In this document: in pieces, positions 47,661 through 54,437 of the stretch | Layout of the letters: each line of letters begins with the position of its first letter | Position numbering within the stretch: position 1 is the first letter of the stretch | Source of the DNA: Micrococcaceae bacterium | GTDB taxonomy: Bacteria; Actinomycetota; Actinomycetes; Actinomycetales; Micrococcaceae | DNA length: 54,437 nucleotides | Reading direction: 5' to 3' | Assembly: GCA_025465475.1 (NCBI GenBank) | Contig: JAODMR010000159.1 | Location: 1 to 54,437 of the forward strand | The notes under the pieces: model-generated | What the model was told of the DNA's origin: nothing | Seen by the model: the letters and a program-made list of their open reading frames with translations, nothing else | The model's database searches: none | Translations under genes and position numbers: made by a program

Positions 47661-48575
47661 CTAGGAAACGGTGGCGATCAGGGCCTTGAGGTCAGCCAGG
47701 TCCTGCGGCGCCAGATTCTGCAACGGCGGGCGGACTCCACCGGCGGAACGACCAATGGCGTCGAGGCCACCCTTGACGATCGAGACGGCATAGCCTTTGA
47801 CCCGGTCACGGATGTCTAGGTATGGGATGACGAACTCGTTGAGCTTTTGGTTGACCGCGACGCGGTCGTTGTTGCGGACGTCCTGGTAGAAATCGAGGGC
47901 GAACTGCGGAACGAAGTTGTACATGGCGCTCGAGTACGTGCTCATGCCCAGCTGCAGCAGCGGGAGGGCGTAGGTTTCCGCCGTCGGCAGTCCGCCCAGG
48001 TAGAACAGGCGATCACCGAGCTTCGCGTACACGCGGGCGTCGTGCTCAAGGTTGCCCACGCCGTCCTTGAAGCCGATCAGGTTCTCGTGCCGATCCGCCA
48101 AAGTGGCCACCGTGGTGTCCTTGTAGATGGCATTGGCGCGGTTGTAGATGATCACGCCAAGGGAGGTGGCCTTGCAGATGGCGCTCACATGGTCGATCAG
48201 ACCGCCCTGGTCAGCCTCGGTCAGGTAGGGCGGAAGCAGCAGGATGCCGTCAGCTCCGGCCGCCTCGGCAGCCCGGGCATTCTCGATGGCCTGGGCGGTT
48301 GATCCGCCGGCGGACGCCAGCACCGGAACAATGCTGCCGACTTCCTCAACAGCGGTCCGCACCACGCGCTCCGATTCTGCCGGTGTCAGTGAGAAGCCTT
48401 CACCCGTGCCTCCGGCCGCGAAGAGCCCGGCTACCGGAAAGCTGGCCTGCCACGCCAGATGCTTGCGGTAGTTTTCCTCATCGAACTGCAGTTGCGCGTC
48501 AAACGAGGTCACCGGGAAGGAGAGCAGCCCCTCTTTGAGGACGTTGGCCAGTTCCTGGGGCTGATAGGTGCTCAT
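47661..48575 (-). CDS. kdgD: 5-Dehydro-4-deoxyglucarate dehydratase
   Basis: A DapA-superfamily decarboxylating dehydratase that converts 5-dehydro-4-deoxy-D-glucarate to 2,5-dioxopentanoate and CO2. The ATG at 48575 follows AAAGGACCCCACC and gives 304 residues; a longer frame is rejected. The Schiff-base lysine is K170 (IGFKDGVGN) and Y144 (IIYNRAN) is the partner tyrosine; [18 protein letters not shown] is the usual family segment. First enzyme gene of the operon, with a promoter and a LysR site upstream. Confidence 0.93.
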   Translation of the reverse strand: MSTYQPQELANVLKEGLLSFPVTSFDAQLQFDEENYRKHLAWQASFPVAGLFAAGGTGEGFSLTPAESERVVRTAVEEVGSIVPVLASAGGSTAQAIENARAAEAAGADGILLLPPYLTEADQGGLIDHVSAICKATSLGVIIYNRANAIYKDTTVATLADRHENLIGFKDGVGNLEHDARVYAKLGDRLFYLGGLPTAETYALPLLQLGMSTYSSAMYNFVPQFALDFYQDVRNNDRVAVNQKLNEFVIPYLDIRDRVKGYAVSIVKGGLDAIGRSAGGVRPPLQNLAPQDLADLKALIATVS

Positions 48576-48633
48576 GGTGGGGTCCTTTGCGTCGGCGCCA
48601 ATGGCTGCGGCGGGGGAGTAATGCTTTCCCTCC

Positions 48634-48698
48634 ACGGTAGGTGGCACGGCGATGCCTGTCCAAGAGCTTTTAGGTCTGCACTGATACCTTTCGGGCAT
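48634..48698 (-). promoter_or_regulatory. Glucarate operon promoter and LysR-type box
   Basis: On the minus strand TTGGAC (48663-48658), 18 bases, TACCGT (48639-48634). Upstream, ATACCTTTCGGGCAT (48684-48698, plus reading) is a near-palindrome with the T-N11-A pattern of LysR regulators. Its centre is about 65 bases before the predicted transcription start, the usual recognition-site position. Confidence 0.65.
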
Positions 48699-48711
48699 TA
48701 CCGCCAGCCCG

Positions 48712-49626
48712 TTAGGGTGGCGAAGGGAATGATCCGGAGGATCCGGCATCGCGGGCCTTCAGGGTTTGCAGGACCTGGGCCAGTGCGGGGTTCCTGACGG
48801 TGCGGTTCCAGATCGCATGCAGTTCGATGTGGTCGGAGGGGCCGCTCTCCAATGGCAGGAAATCGACCGACGCGATACCCAGCAGCCTGGCTGATTCCGG
48901 GACGAAAGCGACGCCCCGCTTCGCGGCGACCAGCGAGACCATGGTGACAATCTGGCTGACGGTATGGACCACGTTGGCCTGTTGGAGCGGGATCATGCGG
49001 ACCACGACGTCGTAGAAGTACCGTGCATGTGTTGGGGAGTGCAGAATGAGGGGCTCGTTCCCGAGGTCGCCCGCCGTGATGGGGCGATGAAGTCCGGCAA
49101 GCCGATGGCCCGACGGGACGGCCAGCACCATGGCTTCGCGGTACAGCAGGTGTGAATCGAACATCTCGGAATCAAAGGGCGGCCTGGCAAGGCCGAGGTC
49201 CAGCTCGCCGGTCTGCAGGCCGGCAAGCTGCTCGCCCGTAACCAGCTCGTGGAGGTCCAGATCGACGTCGGGCAGGACACTGGCGATCTCCTCCAGCAGG
49301 GGACCGAGGATGCTGAAGCCGCTGGCAGCGGTGAATCCGATCCGGAGCAGGCCCGAGCGGCCGGACGCGATGCGCCGAGCCATCACGGGCGCCTGCTCGG
49401 CCAGCACCATCAGCCGCCGGGCCTCATCCAGGAAGGCACGGCCGGCCGGTGTCAGCTCCACCTTGCGATGGTCGCGGGTCAGCAGGTCGGCGCCTACGGC
49501 TTTTTCCAGCTTCTGGATCTGCCGGCTCAGGGGCGGCTGGGTCATGTTGAGCCGCTCCGCTGCCCGGCCGAAATGCAGTTCCTCCGCGACGGCCACAAAG
49601 GCCGACAGCTGATCGAACGTGAACAT
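48712..49626 (-). CDS. LysR family transcriptional regulator
   Basis: A 304-residue LysR regulator with an N-terminal winged helix ([20 protein letters not shown], then [15 protein letters not shown]) and a substrate-binding domain ([20 protein letters not shown] onward). It is encoded directly upstream of kdgD and in the same direction, 136 bases away, and probably activates the glucarate operon in response to glucarate or an intermediate. Unlike most LysR genes it is not divergent from its target. Confidence 0.92.
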   Translation of the reverse strand: MFTFDQLSAFVAVAEELHFGRAAERLNMTQPPLSRQIQKLEKAVGADLLTRDHRKVELTPAGRAFLDEARRLMVLAEQAPVMARRIASGRSGLLRIGFTAASGFSILGPLLEEIASVLPDVDLDLHELVTGEQLAGLQTGELDLGLARPPFDSEMFDSHLLYREAMVLAVPSGHRLAGLHRPITAGDLGNEPLILHSPTHARYFYDVVVRMIPLQQANVVHTVSQIVTMVSLVAAKRGVAFVPESARLLGIASVDFLPLESGPSDHIELHAIWNRTVRNPALAQVLQTLKARDAGSSGSFPSPP

Positions 49627-49759
49627 GATGCCCTCCTGGTATCAACCGACGCCGTTCAGGCCTGTCCACGCATACTACGGTCTTCACATCCCGAAGACGG
49701 GGCAGCACCTGAGGGATGGGCCACTGGTCTCTGCCTGCAGCCCCTTTCGTGCTGTCCTT

Positions 49760-51013
49760 TCAAGCCTCCCCGGATAGTGCCTCCCCGGTCAGGGCCTCCG
49801 CTGCCGCGTCGAGCCGGCGGGTGGACGCCAGTCCCAGGTGGTAGAGGTGGAGTTCACTGGTTCCTGCCGCAAGCAGCGCTTTCCACTCCCCTGACATGGT
49901 TCCGGCGTCGGCGGCCTTGGGCGGCAACAGCAGCACGTACGAGCCGATCCGCGCGTCCGGTGCCGCCGCCCGGAGGGCGGACACCGTTGCGGTCCCTTGC
50001 GCAGCGTCCCCCCAGCAGGGAACGACCGCGGTCACGTCGGCGATGCGTGACCACAGCTGGCTGCGGCGGAGTGCTTCCACCGAGACGAACGGGCCGGTGG
50101 ACCACGGATCGGCAGAGGCATGCAGCGAGATCCTCGGCTCTGTTCCGGATTCCGCGATCGCGGCCAGGCAGGCATCCACCAGGGCGGCAGCGGAATCCCA
50201 CCGAACCTGCAGCAGCGGCAGGAACTCCTCTGCGGCGGCTGCCGTGTCCGGTGTGCCCTGCGGATCGTCGCCCTGCAGGACCACCTCCTCCCGGACACGG
50301 TGCTGGAAGGTTTCGACTGACAACCCCCGCGCCTGGTAGGCGGAGCGGCAGGCACCGCAGAAGCACAGGGACAGCAGTGCCTGGACCCAGGGCGAATACT
50401 CTGCACCCTCCGTTTTCTCATGCTGGTTCTGGTGGCCGAATCCCAGGGGGCCGGCAGCCTCCAGCACCAACCCGTCGGGCCGGCCGTGTTCCATCACCTG
50501 TGACACCAGGGTGGCGGCATACTGGCGAACGGCCGGCTGCGTGGGGCATAAAGCGTGCCGGTAGGTTTCGCCGAACGCGTTCTGGACGCACAGCTGCTGA
50601 TGCTGGCTTCCCACGGCGCTGGAGTGGGTCAGCACTATCCATGCGTCCACGGGCAGGCCAACAGTACGCAATGCCGCCGCGGCGGTGGAGAAGGAGTCCC
50701 CAGACCCGGTCCACTCCGCGGCGTCCGACGGTATCAACGCCTGATTGTCCCACGCATTGCTCACCGGCACGTACAGGGCCGCTGTCCGGGCGTTGACGAC
50801 GCGGCGTTCCGGATGCCGGGGCGTGGCGGCGCGGACCGAGTGGTACGCCGCTGCCAACGCGACCCGGTCGACCCCCGTTGCGAGGACCCGGGCAGCGGCG
50901 TCGGGGTCCCCGAGGATGTCCCATGGGTACAGGTAGCCGGTAACGTTCCGCATTTCCTGCGGCCGCGCCATTTCCGGCGGCTGCTGCTGCGGCCGCGGCA
51001 TGGGCTGCGTCAC
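49760..51013 (-). CDS. 417-residue protein of unknown function, possibly TIM-barrel glycosidase-like
   Basis: I do not recognise a named family. The N-terminal conserved-looking segment NVTGYLYPWDILGDPDAAAR is followed by alternating hydrophobic strands and helices (VDRVALAAAYHSVR, VDAWIVLTHSS, PDGLVLEAAG), suggesting a TIM barrel. The motif LCFCGACRSAYQARGL (C-x-C-x2-C, about residues 233-238) resembles the cysteine cluster seen in some hypothetical glycoside-hydrolase-like proteins; this comparison is from memory. No signal peptide. The start is uncertain: GTG 51013 or ATGs at 51001, 50971 and 50953. Next to lysR and a VOC gene, in the same direction. Confidence 0.7.
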   Translation of the reverse strand: MTQPMPRPQQQPPEMARPQEMRNVTGYLYPWDILGDPDAAARVLATGVDRVALAAAYHSVRAATPRHPERRVVNARTAALYVPVSNAWDNQALIPSDAAEWTGSGDSFSTAAAALRTVGLPVDAWIVLTHSSAVGSQHQQLCVQNAFGETYRHALCPTQPAVRQYAATLVSQVMEHGRPDGLVLEAAGPLGFGHQNQHEKTEGAEYSPWVQALLSLCFCGACRSAYQARGLSVETFQHRVREEVVLQGDDPQGTPDTAAAAEEFLPLLQVRWDSAAALVDACLAAIAESGTEPRISLHASADPWSTGPFVSVEALRRSQLWSRIADVTAVVPCWGDAAQGTATVSALRAAAPDARIGSYVLLLPPKAADAGTMSGEWKALLAAGTSELHLYHLGLASTRRLDAAAEALTGEALSGEA

Positions 51014-51135
51014 CAGCGCGGCAGGTTCGCGGTGTATTCAGGCACGAAGCGTTGCATGTAGCCAGTATCGTCCCTGGCGGTCATGTCAGCGTCCAGATAC
51101 TGCTGGCCGAAGTGCGGGCCGGCTCGTGGTCCGCG

Positions 51136-51576
51136 TTAGCCCATGCGCTCTGCAAGGGCCACAATGATTCCTTCCGGTCCACGGACGTAGGCCATGCGCC
51201 AGATGTGCTCGTATTGACCCACGCCGCCAATCAGGCCGTAGCCGTCCGCAGCAAGGCGTTCGACGATTGCCTGAAGGTGATCCACCTCGAAGGCCACGTT
51301 GCGCAATCCCAGTTCCGTGGACATTGCCGCGGGAGACCCCGGCTGGGAGTCCGGCCGGATGAAGCTTGAGAGCTCCACGCCGGAACCTCCGTCGGGGGCC
51401 CGTAGCATGACGATCTCGCTGCGGGAGTCGGGGATGCCGATAACTGTGTCCACGAACTCGCCCTCCATGAACATCCGGCCCTCGACCTCAAGCCCCAGCC
51501 CAACGAAGAAAGCCGTTGCCGCGTCGAGGTCCGCAACAGTGATGCCGACGTGGTCGAAGCGTCTCACCTGTGGCAT
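51136..51576 (-). CDS. VOC (glyoxalase/bleomycin resistance) superfamily protein
   Basis: A 146-residue single-module pair of beta-alpha-beta-beta-beta units. RFDHVGITVADLDAATAFFV supplies the first metal-site His region, and NVAFEVDHLQAIVERL and MAYVRGPEGIIVALAERMG the second half, with the terminal Glu ligand position at residue 143. The function may be an isomerase, lyase or resistance protein; nothing in the neighbourhood identifies the substrate. Confidence 0.85.
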   Translation of the reverse strand: MPQVRRFDHVGITVADLDAATAFFVGLGLEVEGRMFMEGEFVDTVIGIPDSRSEIVMLRAPDGGSGVELSSFIRPDSQPGSPAAMSTELGLRNVAFEVDHLQAIVERLAADGYGLIGGVGQYEHIWRMAYVRGPEGIIVALAERMG

Positions 51577-51887
51577 GGCAGAACCTCCGTTCCGGTTGGC
51601 GACGCTTTCGTCGACGTCTGCGTTCGCAGGGGGCCGCGTGAACCCAGCCTTAATGGTCTAGTGGTCCTCAGCCTACTCGTGTCACCCGGACAGGAAGCTA
51701 CCCCTTCGAGAAGGGCGGCATGTGGAATTGAAGCTGCTTGCAGCGGAATGAGCCCCAGGGATCTCCATCAGCATGCGGAGCGGGAGACTGCTGTCCAGGG
51801 GCTTGTAACACCGCAATAACGCCTTGCGTGCTGCTCTTGTCGCATGGCCCCGGACGATCGGGGACTCATCGACGGATGGAGAAAGCC
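51577..51887. other. 311-base gap without a supported gene
   Basis: Between the VOC gene (minus) and the 115-residue gene (plus). It should hold both promoters. The only structure noted is CCCCG/CGGGG around 51849-51863, shortly before the plus-strand gene. An open frame across this region in phase with the next gene is not convincing as coding sequence. Confidence 0.5.
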
Positions 51888-52235
51888 ATGGATTCATCAC
51901 CGGATGCCAAGACGTCAGCAGCTATTTCCCAGATGACCGCTGACCTGCGGACCACGGGGGCAGAATTGCCCGGTGTCTCGCCGGAAATCGCTGATGCTGC
52001 GGCCGCAGCGGGGTTTCAGAGTGCTACCGGCACCATCGCCTTCGCAGGGCAATACTCCTCGGGTGCTTTCGCGGTGCAATTCAACGTACTGAACGGAGGC
52101 GGCTTCTCGTCCACGTGGCCGCAGTGGGCGTTTGAGCTGGCTAAGGATGCATTACTCGGCAACAAGAGGGTCTGGGTCGCTTCGAACGGTGATCCGTTCG
52201 GCTCGAACCTCGTCTTTGTTCTGATCCTCCCCTGA
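51888..52235 (+). CDS. 115-residue hypothetical protein
   Basis: ATG 51888 is preceded by GGAG with 6 bases spacing and begins MDSSPDAKTSAAISQMTADL; upstream in-frame ATGs lack a ribosome site. The N-terminal 45 residues look helical and polar; the C-terminal half is Gly/Phe/Trp-rich with strand-like segments (TGTIAFAGQYSSGAFAVQFN, LLGNKRVWVASNGDPFGSNL) and a hydrophobic end. No family is recognised and no signal peptide is seen. It lies alone, followed by a clear terminator. Confidence 0.7.
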   Translation: MDSSPDAKTSAAISQMTADLRTTGAELPGVSPEIADAAAAAGFQSATGTIAFAGQYSSGAFAVQFNVLNGGGFSSTWPQWAFELAKDALLGNKRVWVASNGDPFGSNLVFVLILP

Positions 52236-52249
52236 GGGGACCAGACAAA

Positions 52250-52290
52250 GGGTGCCCCGTCCCGACGTCGAACGTGGCGACGGGGCACCC
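52250..52290. terminator. Hairpin between convergent genes
   Basis: GGGTGCCCCGTC (52250-52261) pairs perfectly with GACGGGGCACCC (52279-52290), 12 bp, with an inner ACGT/ACGT pairing. It begins 15 bases after the 115-residue gene. Confidence 0.82.
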
Positions 52291-52320
52291 CTGGGTCAGC
52301 CCTGGGGCCGCGTTACTGCG

Positions 52321-52380
52321 GGTCCGGGCCGTGACTCCTAGGTCCGGGCCGTAACTCCTAGGTCCGTGCCGATACTCCTA
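52321..52380. repeat. 20-bp tandem repeat, 3 copies, ending at the SRPBCC gene stop codon
   Basis: Three units (GGTCCGGGCCGTGACTCCTA, GGTCCGGGCCGTAACTCCTA, GGTCCGTGCCGATACTCCTA) are followed by a partial unit GGTGCGGGCC that is the coding end of the next gene. On the minus strand each reads TAGGAGT..., and the gene's own stop is the first TAG. Since 20 is not a multiple of 3, the three TAGs fall in three different frames. Confidence 0.95.
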
Positions 52381-52875
52381 GGTGCGGGCCGGCTCCGCGA
52401 TGATCGCATCGATCTGGCCGGCGGCCTCGCGCATGCCCTCCTCCATGCCCATGGCCACCATCTGCTCAAGCTGCTCGGCCGATTCGAAAAAGGACACGAT
52501 CGTCATTCGCGTGCGGCCACCCAGGTCCTCCAGTGACACGATCGCGCGGGTGGCGCCCATCTCGTCCTGGGGCTTGCCCTCCTCATCGGCGAATCCGTCC
52601 TCGAACTCAAGCCGGGTCGGGGCCTGAATAACGGTGAACTTCCACCAGCCACCAGCCTTCTCACCCTCGGGGCCGGTCATGTAATAGCCGGCCTTGCCGC
52701 CGGGCACAAAGTCATGGCTGTAGAACGTAGCCGGCCAGGTGGGCGGGCCCCACCAGCGCTCCAGCTGCCGCGGGTCCTCCCAGATCTGCCAGACGCGCTC
52801 CACCTCGGCGTCGAATTCCGCCTCGATGGTGAGGGTCAGCGCCGCGGGGTCCTTGCTGGTATTGATGACGGTCAT
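52378..52875 (-). CDS. SRPBCC (AHSA1-type) domain protein
   Basis: A 165-residue START-like/AHSA1 fold protein. Typical features are the N-terminal strand ALTLTIEAEFDAEVERVWQI, WEDPRQLERWWGPPTWPATF, and the C-terminal helix AEQLEQMVAMGMEEGMREAA. Such proteins are commonly encoded with an ArsR regulator, as here (4-base overlap with it), and may bind a hydrophobic ligand; the ligand is unknown. The stop lies in a 20-bp repeat. Confidence 0.9.
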   Translation of the reverse strand: MTVINTSKDPAALTLTIEAEFDAEVERVWQIWEDPRQLERWWGPPTWPATFYSHDFVPGGKAGYYMTGPEGEKAGGWWKFTVIQAPTRLEFEDGFADEEGKPQDEMGATRAIVSLEDLGGRTRMTIVSFFESAEQLEQMVAMGMEEGMREAAGQIDAIIAEPART

Positions 52876-53222
52876 TTCGGTTGCCCTTTCATTCCTTCGG
52901 TGAGAATGTCAGCGATTCGGTCGGCGCGGTCGCGCCAGACCTTCTCGTACTCGTCGAGCAGCCGCCGCGCCCGGCGCAATGCTTCCACCTGAACGCGCAC
53001 AATCTGCTCCCTTCCGCGCTTTTCCTTGGTGACAAGGGAAGCGCGCTCCAACACGGCAACGTGCTTCTGAACAGCGGCGAAACTCATGGCGTAGTGAGCT
53101 GCCAGTTCGGAAACCGAATACTCGGCGTTCAGGGCCCGGGTCAGAATGTCACGCCGGGTTCTGTCCGCGAAGGCCTGAAACAGGCGATCGAGGTCGGCTT
53201 CACTGGGCTTATCTACAACCAT
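52872..53222 (-). CDS. ArsR-type winged-helix regulator
   Basis: A 116-residue regulator with the core LFQAFADRTRRDILTRALNA and the recognition region YSVSELAAHYAMSFAAVQKH. It has no visible metal-binding cysteine pair, so it is of the SRPBCC-linked kind rather than a metal sensor. Its stop overlaps the SRPBCC start (ATGA), forming a two-gene unit. Its ATG lies inside a 20-bp palindrome that overlaps the promoter, consistent with autorepression. Confidence 0.92.
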   Translation of the reverse strand: MVVDKPSEADLDRLFQAFADRTRRDILTRALNAEYSVSELAAHYAMSFAAVQKHVAVLERASLVTKEKRGREQIVRVQVEALRRARRLLDEYEKVWRDRADRIADILTEGMKGQPK

Positions 53223-53259
53223 TTGGTTGTAGGTTAGACCCGGGAATCCGGAGTGTCAA
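53213..53259 (-). promoter_or_regulatory. arsR promoter and overlapping operator; leaderless start
   Basis: On the minus strand TTGACA (53259-53254), exactly 17 bases, TAACCT (53236-53231), then the ATG at 53222 after 8 bases. CTACAACCATTTGGTTGTAG (53213-53232) has 9-base perfect arms and covers the edge of the -10 box, the transcription start and the start codon. Confidence 0.85.
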
Positions 53260-53302
53260 TGGTTTTTCAGGGGATGCCGCGGACATCCACTGATTCCACC
53301 CG

Positions 53303-53917
53303 TTAGTCAGCCAGGATGTGGTACAGCGCGCGGCGGGCCTCATCGATTTTTTCGATCGCGGCGTTGCGCTGCTCGTCGGTGGCGGCAAACCGGAACTGGT
53401 GGATCACTCCCATCAGCTTGCCTACGCTCTGGTGGAATGCCGGTCCGTTGCCGTCCGGGTCCGTGTTCCAGGCGTTGTCCAATTCCTCGGCGTGCTCAGC
53501 GACGTAGGCCTTTCCTGTATCGGTCAGCGTGAATTCAGTGCGCCGGCCTTCACCGACAGGGATGATCAGTTCTTCATCAACGAGCTGCTGCAGTGTTGGG
53601 TAGACCGAGCCGGGGCTGGGCCGCCAAGCGCCCGAGGTCCTCTCCTCGATGGACTTGATCAGCCCATAACCGTTGGACGGTGCTTCCGCCAGCAGGGAGA
53701 GGATCGCGGCGCGGACATCCCCACGGTTCGCGCGGCGTGGACCGCCACCTCCAAACCCCGGTCCAAAGCCCGGTCCGAAGCCCCGGCCGGGTCCAAAGCC
53801 CCGGCCTGGTCCGAAGCCGCCGTGACCGTGCGGTCCGCGATGACTTCTGCCCCGCCCGAACCGCCCGGCCTCTGAATCAGCGTCGGGATACTTGTTGTTT
53901 TCGTGCATGCCCTTCAT
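53303..53917 (-). CDS. PadR family transcriptional regulator with Gly/Pro/Arg-rich N-terminus
   Basis: A 204-residue regulator. About 65 N-terminal residues are low-complexity (GFGPGRGFGPGRGFGPGFGP), then the PadR winged helix starts RGDVRAAILSLLAEAPSNGY, with SIEERTSGAWRPSPGSVYPT and LQQLVDEELIIPVGEGRRTE. The C-terminal part is helical (DEQRNAAIEKIDEARRALYH). I choose ATG 53917; a second ATG is 9 bases later, and neither has a clear ribosome site. A 28-base palindrome overlaps its promoter, so it probably represses itself. No transporter gene adjoins it within the window. Confidence 0.88.
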   Translation of the reverse strand: MKGMHENNKYPDADSEAGRFGRGRSHRGPHGHGGFGPGRGFGPGRGFGPGFGPGFGGGGPRRANRGDVRAAILSLLAEAPSNGYGLIKSIEERTSGAWRPSPGSVYPTLQQLVDEELIIPVGEGRRTEFTLTDTGKAYVAEHAEELDNAWNTDPDGNGPAFHQSVGKLMGVIHQFRFAATDEQRNAAIEKIDEARRALYHILAD

Positions 53918-53970
53918 GGTGGCATCGCCCTTTCCTTGACCATTGATTTTTTGGTCGCCGATGCTTCGGC

Positions 53971-54007
53971 GATAACTAACGATATATCGGTAGCTATCGG
54001 GGGTCAA
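53971..54007 (-). promoter_or_regulatory. padR promoter with 28-base near-palindrome
   Basis: On the minus strand TTGACC (54007-54002), 17 bases, TATCGT (53984-53979). The interval 53971-53998 is a 28-base palindrome centred on CGATATATCG with only two mismatched pairs. TCGCCGA/TCGGCGA arms (about 53955-53972) make a hairpin in the leader. Confidence 0.75.
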
Positions 54008-54180
54008 GAGTTTTGGGCGCTGTTGTCCACGGCACACGTTCCGACTTTGGAGGGATTCTGATGAGTGTCTGATCGCCCTGGTGCTGATCACCGGCTACGC
54101 AGGGAACGCAGGGACGGACCGACGCGGGGAGGGAACCTACCGGGTCAGGCGGAGCCGTTGGGCGCGGCGGTGCGCGGCAC

Positions 54181-54437
54181 TCAGGGTGCGGGGGATTGCG
54201 GCGCCGGGTGGTCTGCCAGGCTCGTTTCAAGCGAGCTCAGCGTTGCCGGGCCACCTGCCAAATCCAGAATGCCGGCAGCAGTATCCAGCCGGATGAAGTG
54301 CTGCGACGGTCCGAGGACGTTAAGGCGGTCCCATCGCGTGGTGGGATGCCGCTCGTATCTTCCGGCGGGAACGACAGCGAGGGTCAGTTCCGTCCCTGTC
54401 GCGATACTGGTTTGGCCCAACACCGGTTGGAGCCGCA
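54181..54437 (-). CDS. Incomplete gene at the window edge (C-terminal part), function unknown
   Basis: A minus-strand frame is open from the window edge to the stop at 54181. The visible C-terminus includes LGQTSIATGTELTLAVVPAG, RWDRLNVLGPSQHFIRLDTA and a proline-rich end APQSPAP. No family is recognised. A GTG at 54423 could also make it a complete 80-residue gene, but the frame continues upstream without a stop. Confidence 0.45.
   Translation of the reverse strand, partial: RLQPVLGQTSIATGTELTLAVVPAGRYERHPTTRWDRLNVLGPSQHFIRLDTAAGILDLAGGPATLSSLETSLADHPAPQSPAP

Noticed and set aside
49249-50796. A 515-codon plus-strand frame opposite lysR and the 417-residue gene
   Set aside because: Arg/Pro-rich shadow with no domain; the minus-strand frames have coherent protein composition.

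Overview
The window looks like chromosomal DNA of a high-GC Gram-positive actinobacterium, most likely an Arthrobacter-type member of the Micrococcaceae. This rests on ribosomal proteins with Ala/Lys/Glu-rich or Arg/Gly-rich tails, frequent GTG starts, the actinobacterial gene order around secY-adk-map-infA, and a homoprotocatechuate dioxygenase that resembles, from memory, the Arthrobacter/Brevibacterium enzymes. The assignment is inferred from protein resemblance; no database search was possible.

Bases 1-29558 (+ strand) are the core translation and transcription block: the 3' end of rpoC, a YihY/BrkB membrane protein, rpsL-rpsG-fusA-tuf, a 41-codon candidate membrane peptide, the S10 block (rpsJ to rpsQ), a strong terminator and restart, the spc block (rplN to rplO), secY-adk-map, a P1-family (self-processing) peptidase, infA-rpmJ-rpsM-rpsK-rpoA-rplQ-truA, rplM-rpsI and glmM. 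Promoters with the exact -10 hexamer TAGACT recur (rpsL, tuf, secY, glmM, and lacI on the minus strand). Perfect hairpins separate most transcription units. No rRNA or tRNA gene, CRISPR array or insertion sequence was recognised.

Bases 29559-37156 (- strand) hold a homoprotocatechuate (3,4-dihydroxyphenylacetate) meta-cleavage operon read as FAH-RraA fusion > hydratase > CHMS dehydrogenase > ring-cleavage dioxygenase, then mscL, a VanY-like lipoprotein carboxypeptidase and coaA. glmS (+) is divergent from coaA, followed by a secreted polysaccharide deacetylase.

Bases 40436-49626 (- strand) form a sugar and sugar-acid region: lysR, then kdgD, alpha-ketoglutarate semialdehyde dehydrogenase and gudD (a complete D-glucarate to 2-oxoglutarate route), then a LacI regulator and a GH2 beta-galactosidase with a 14-bp perfect operator palindrome. 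Bases 49760-54437 hold a 417-residue protein of unknown function, a VOC protein, a 115-residue unknown, an SRPBCC/ArsR pair and a PadR regulator, each regulator with a palindrome on its own promoter, and an incomplete gene at the edge.

The observations I rate highest are: (1) at four genes (rpsI, glmM, vanY, the SRPBCC gene) the stop codon lies in a short tandem repeat, so that it is reiterated downstream, in two cases in all three frames; (2) the FAH-RraA fusion, whose RraA half keeps the D-x20-R-D motif and could supply the retro-aldolase missing from the operon; (3) a 15-bp-repeat leader ORF that joins the fusion gene to the hydratase gene in a different frame; and (4) several genes whose -10 box sits 6-8 bases before the start codon, predicting leaderless mRNAs.
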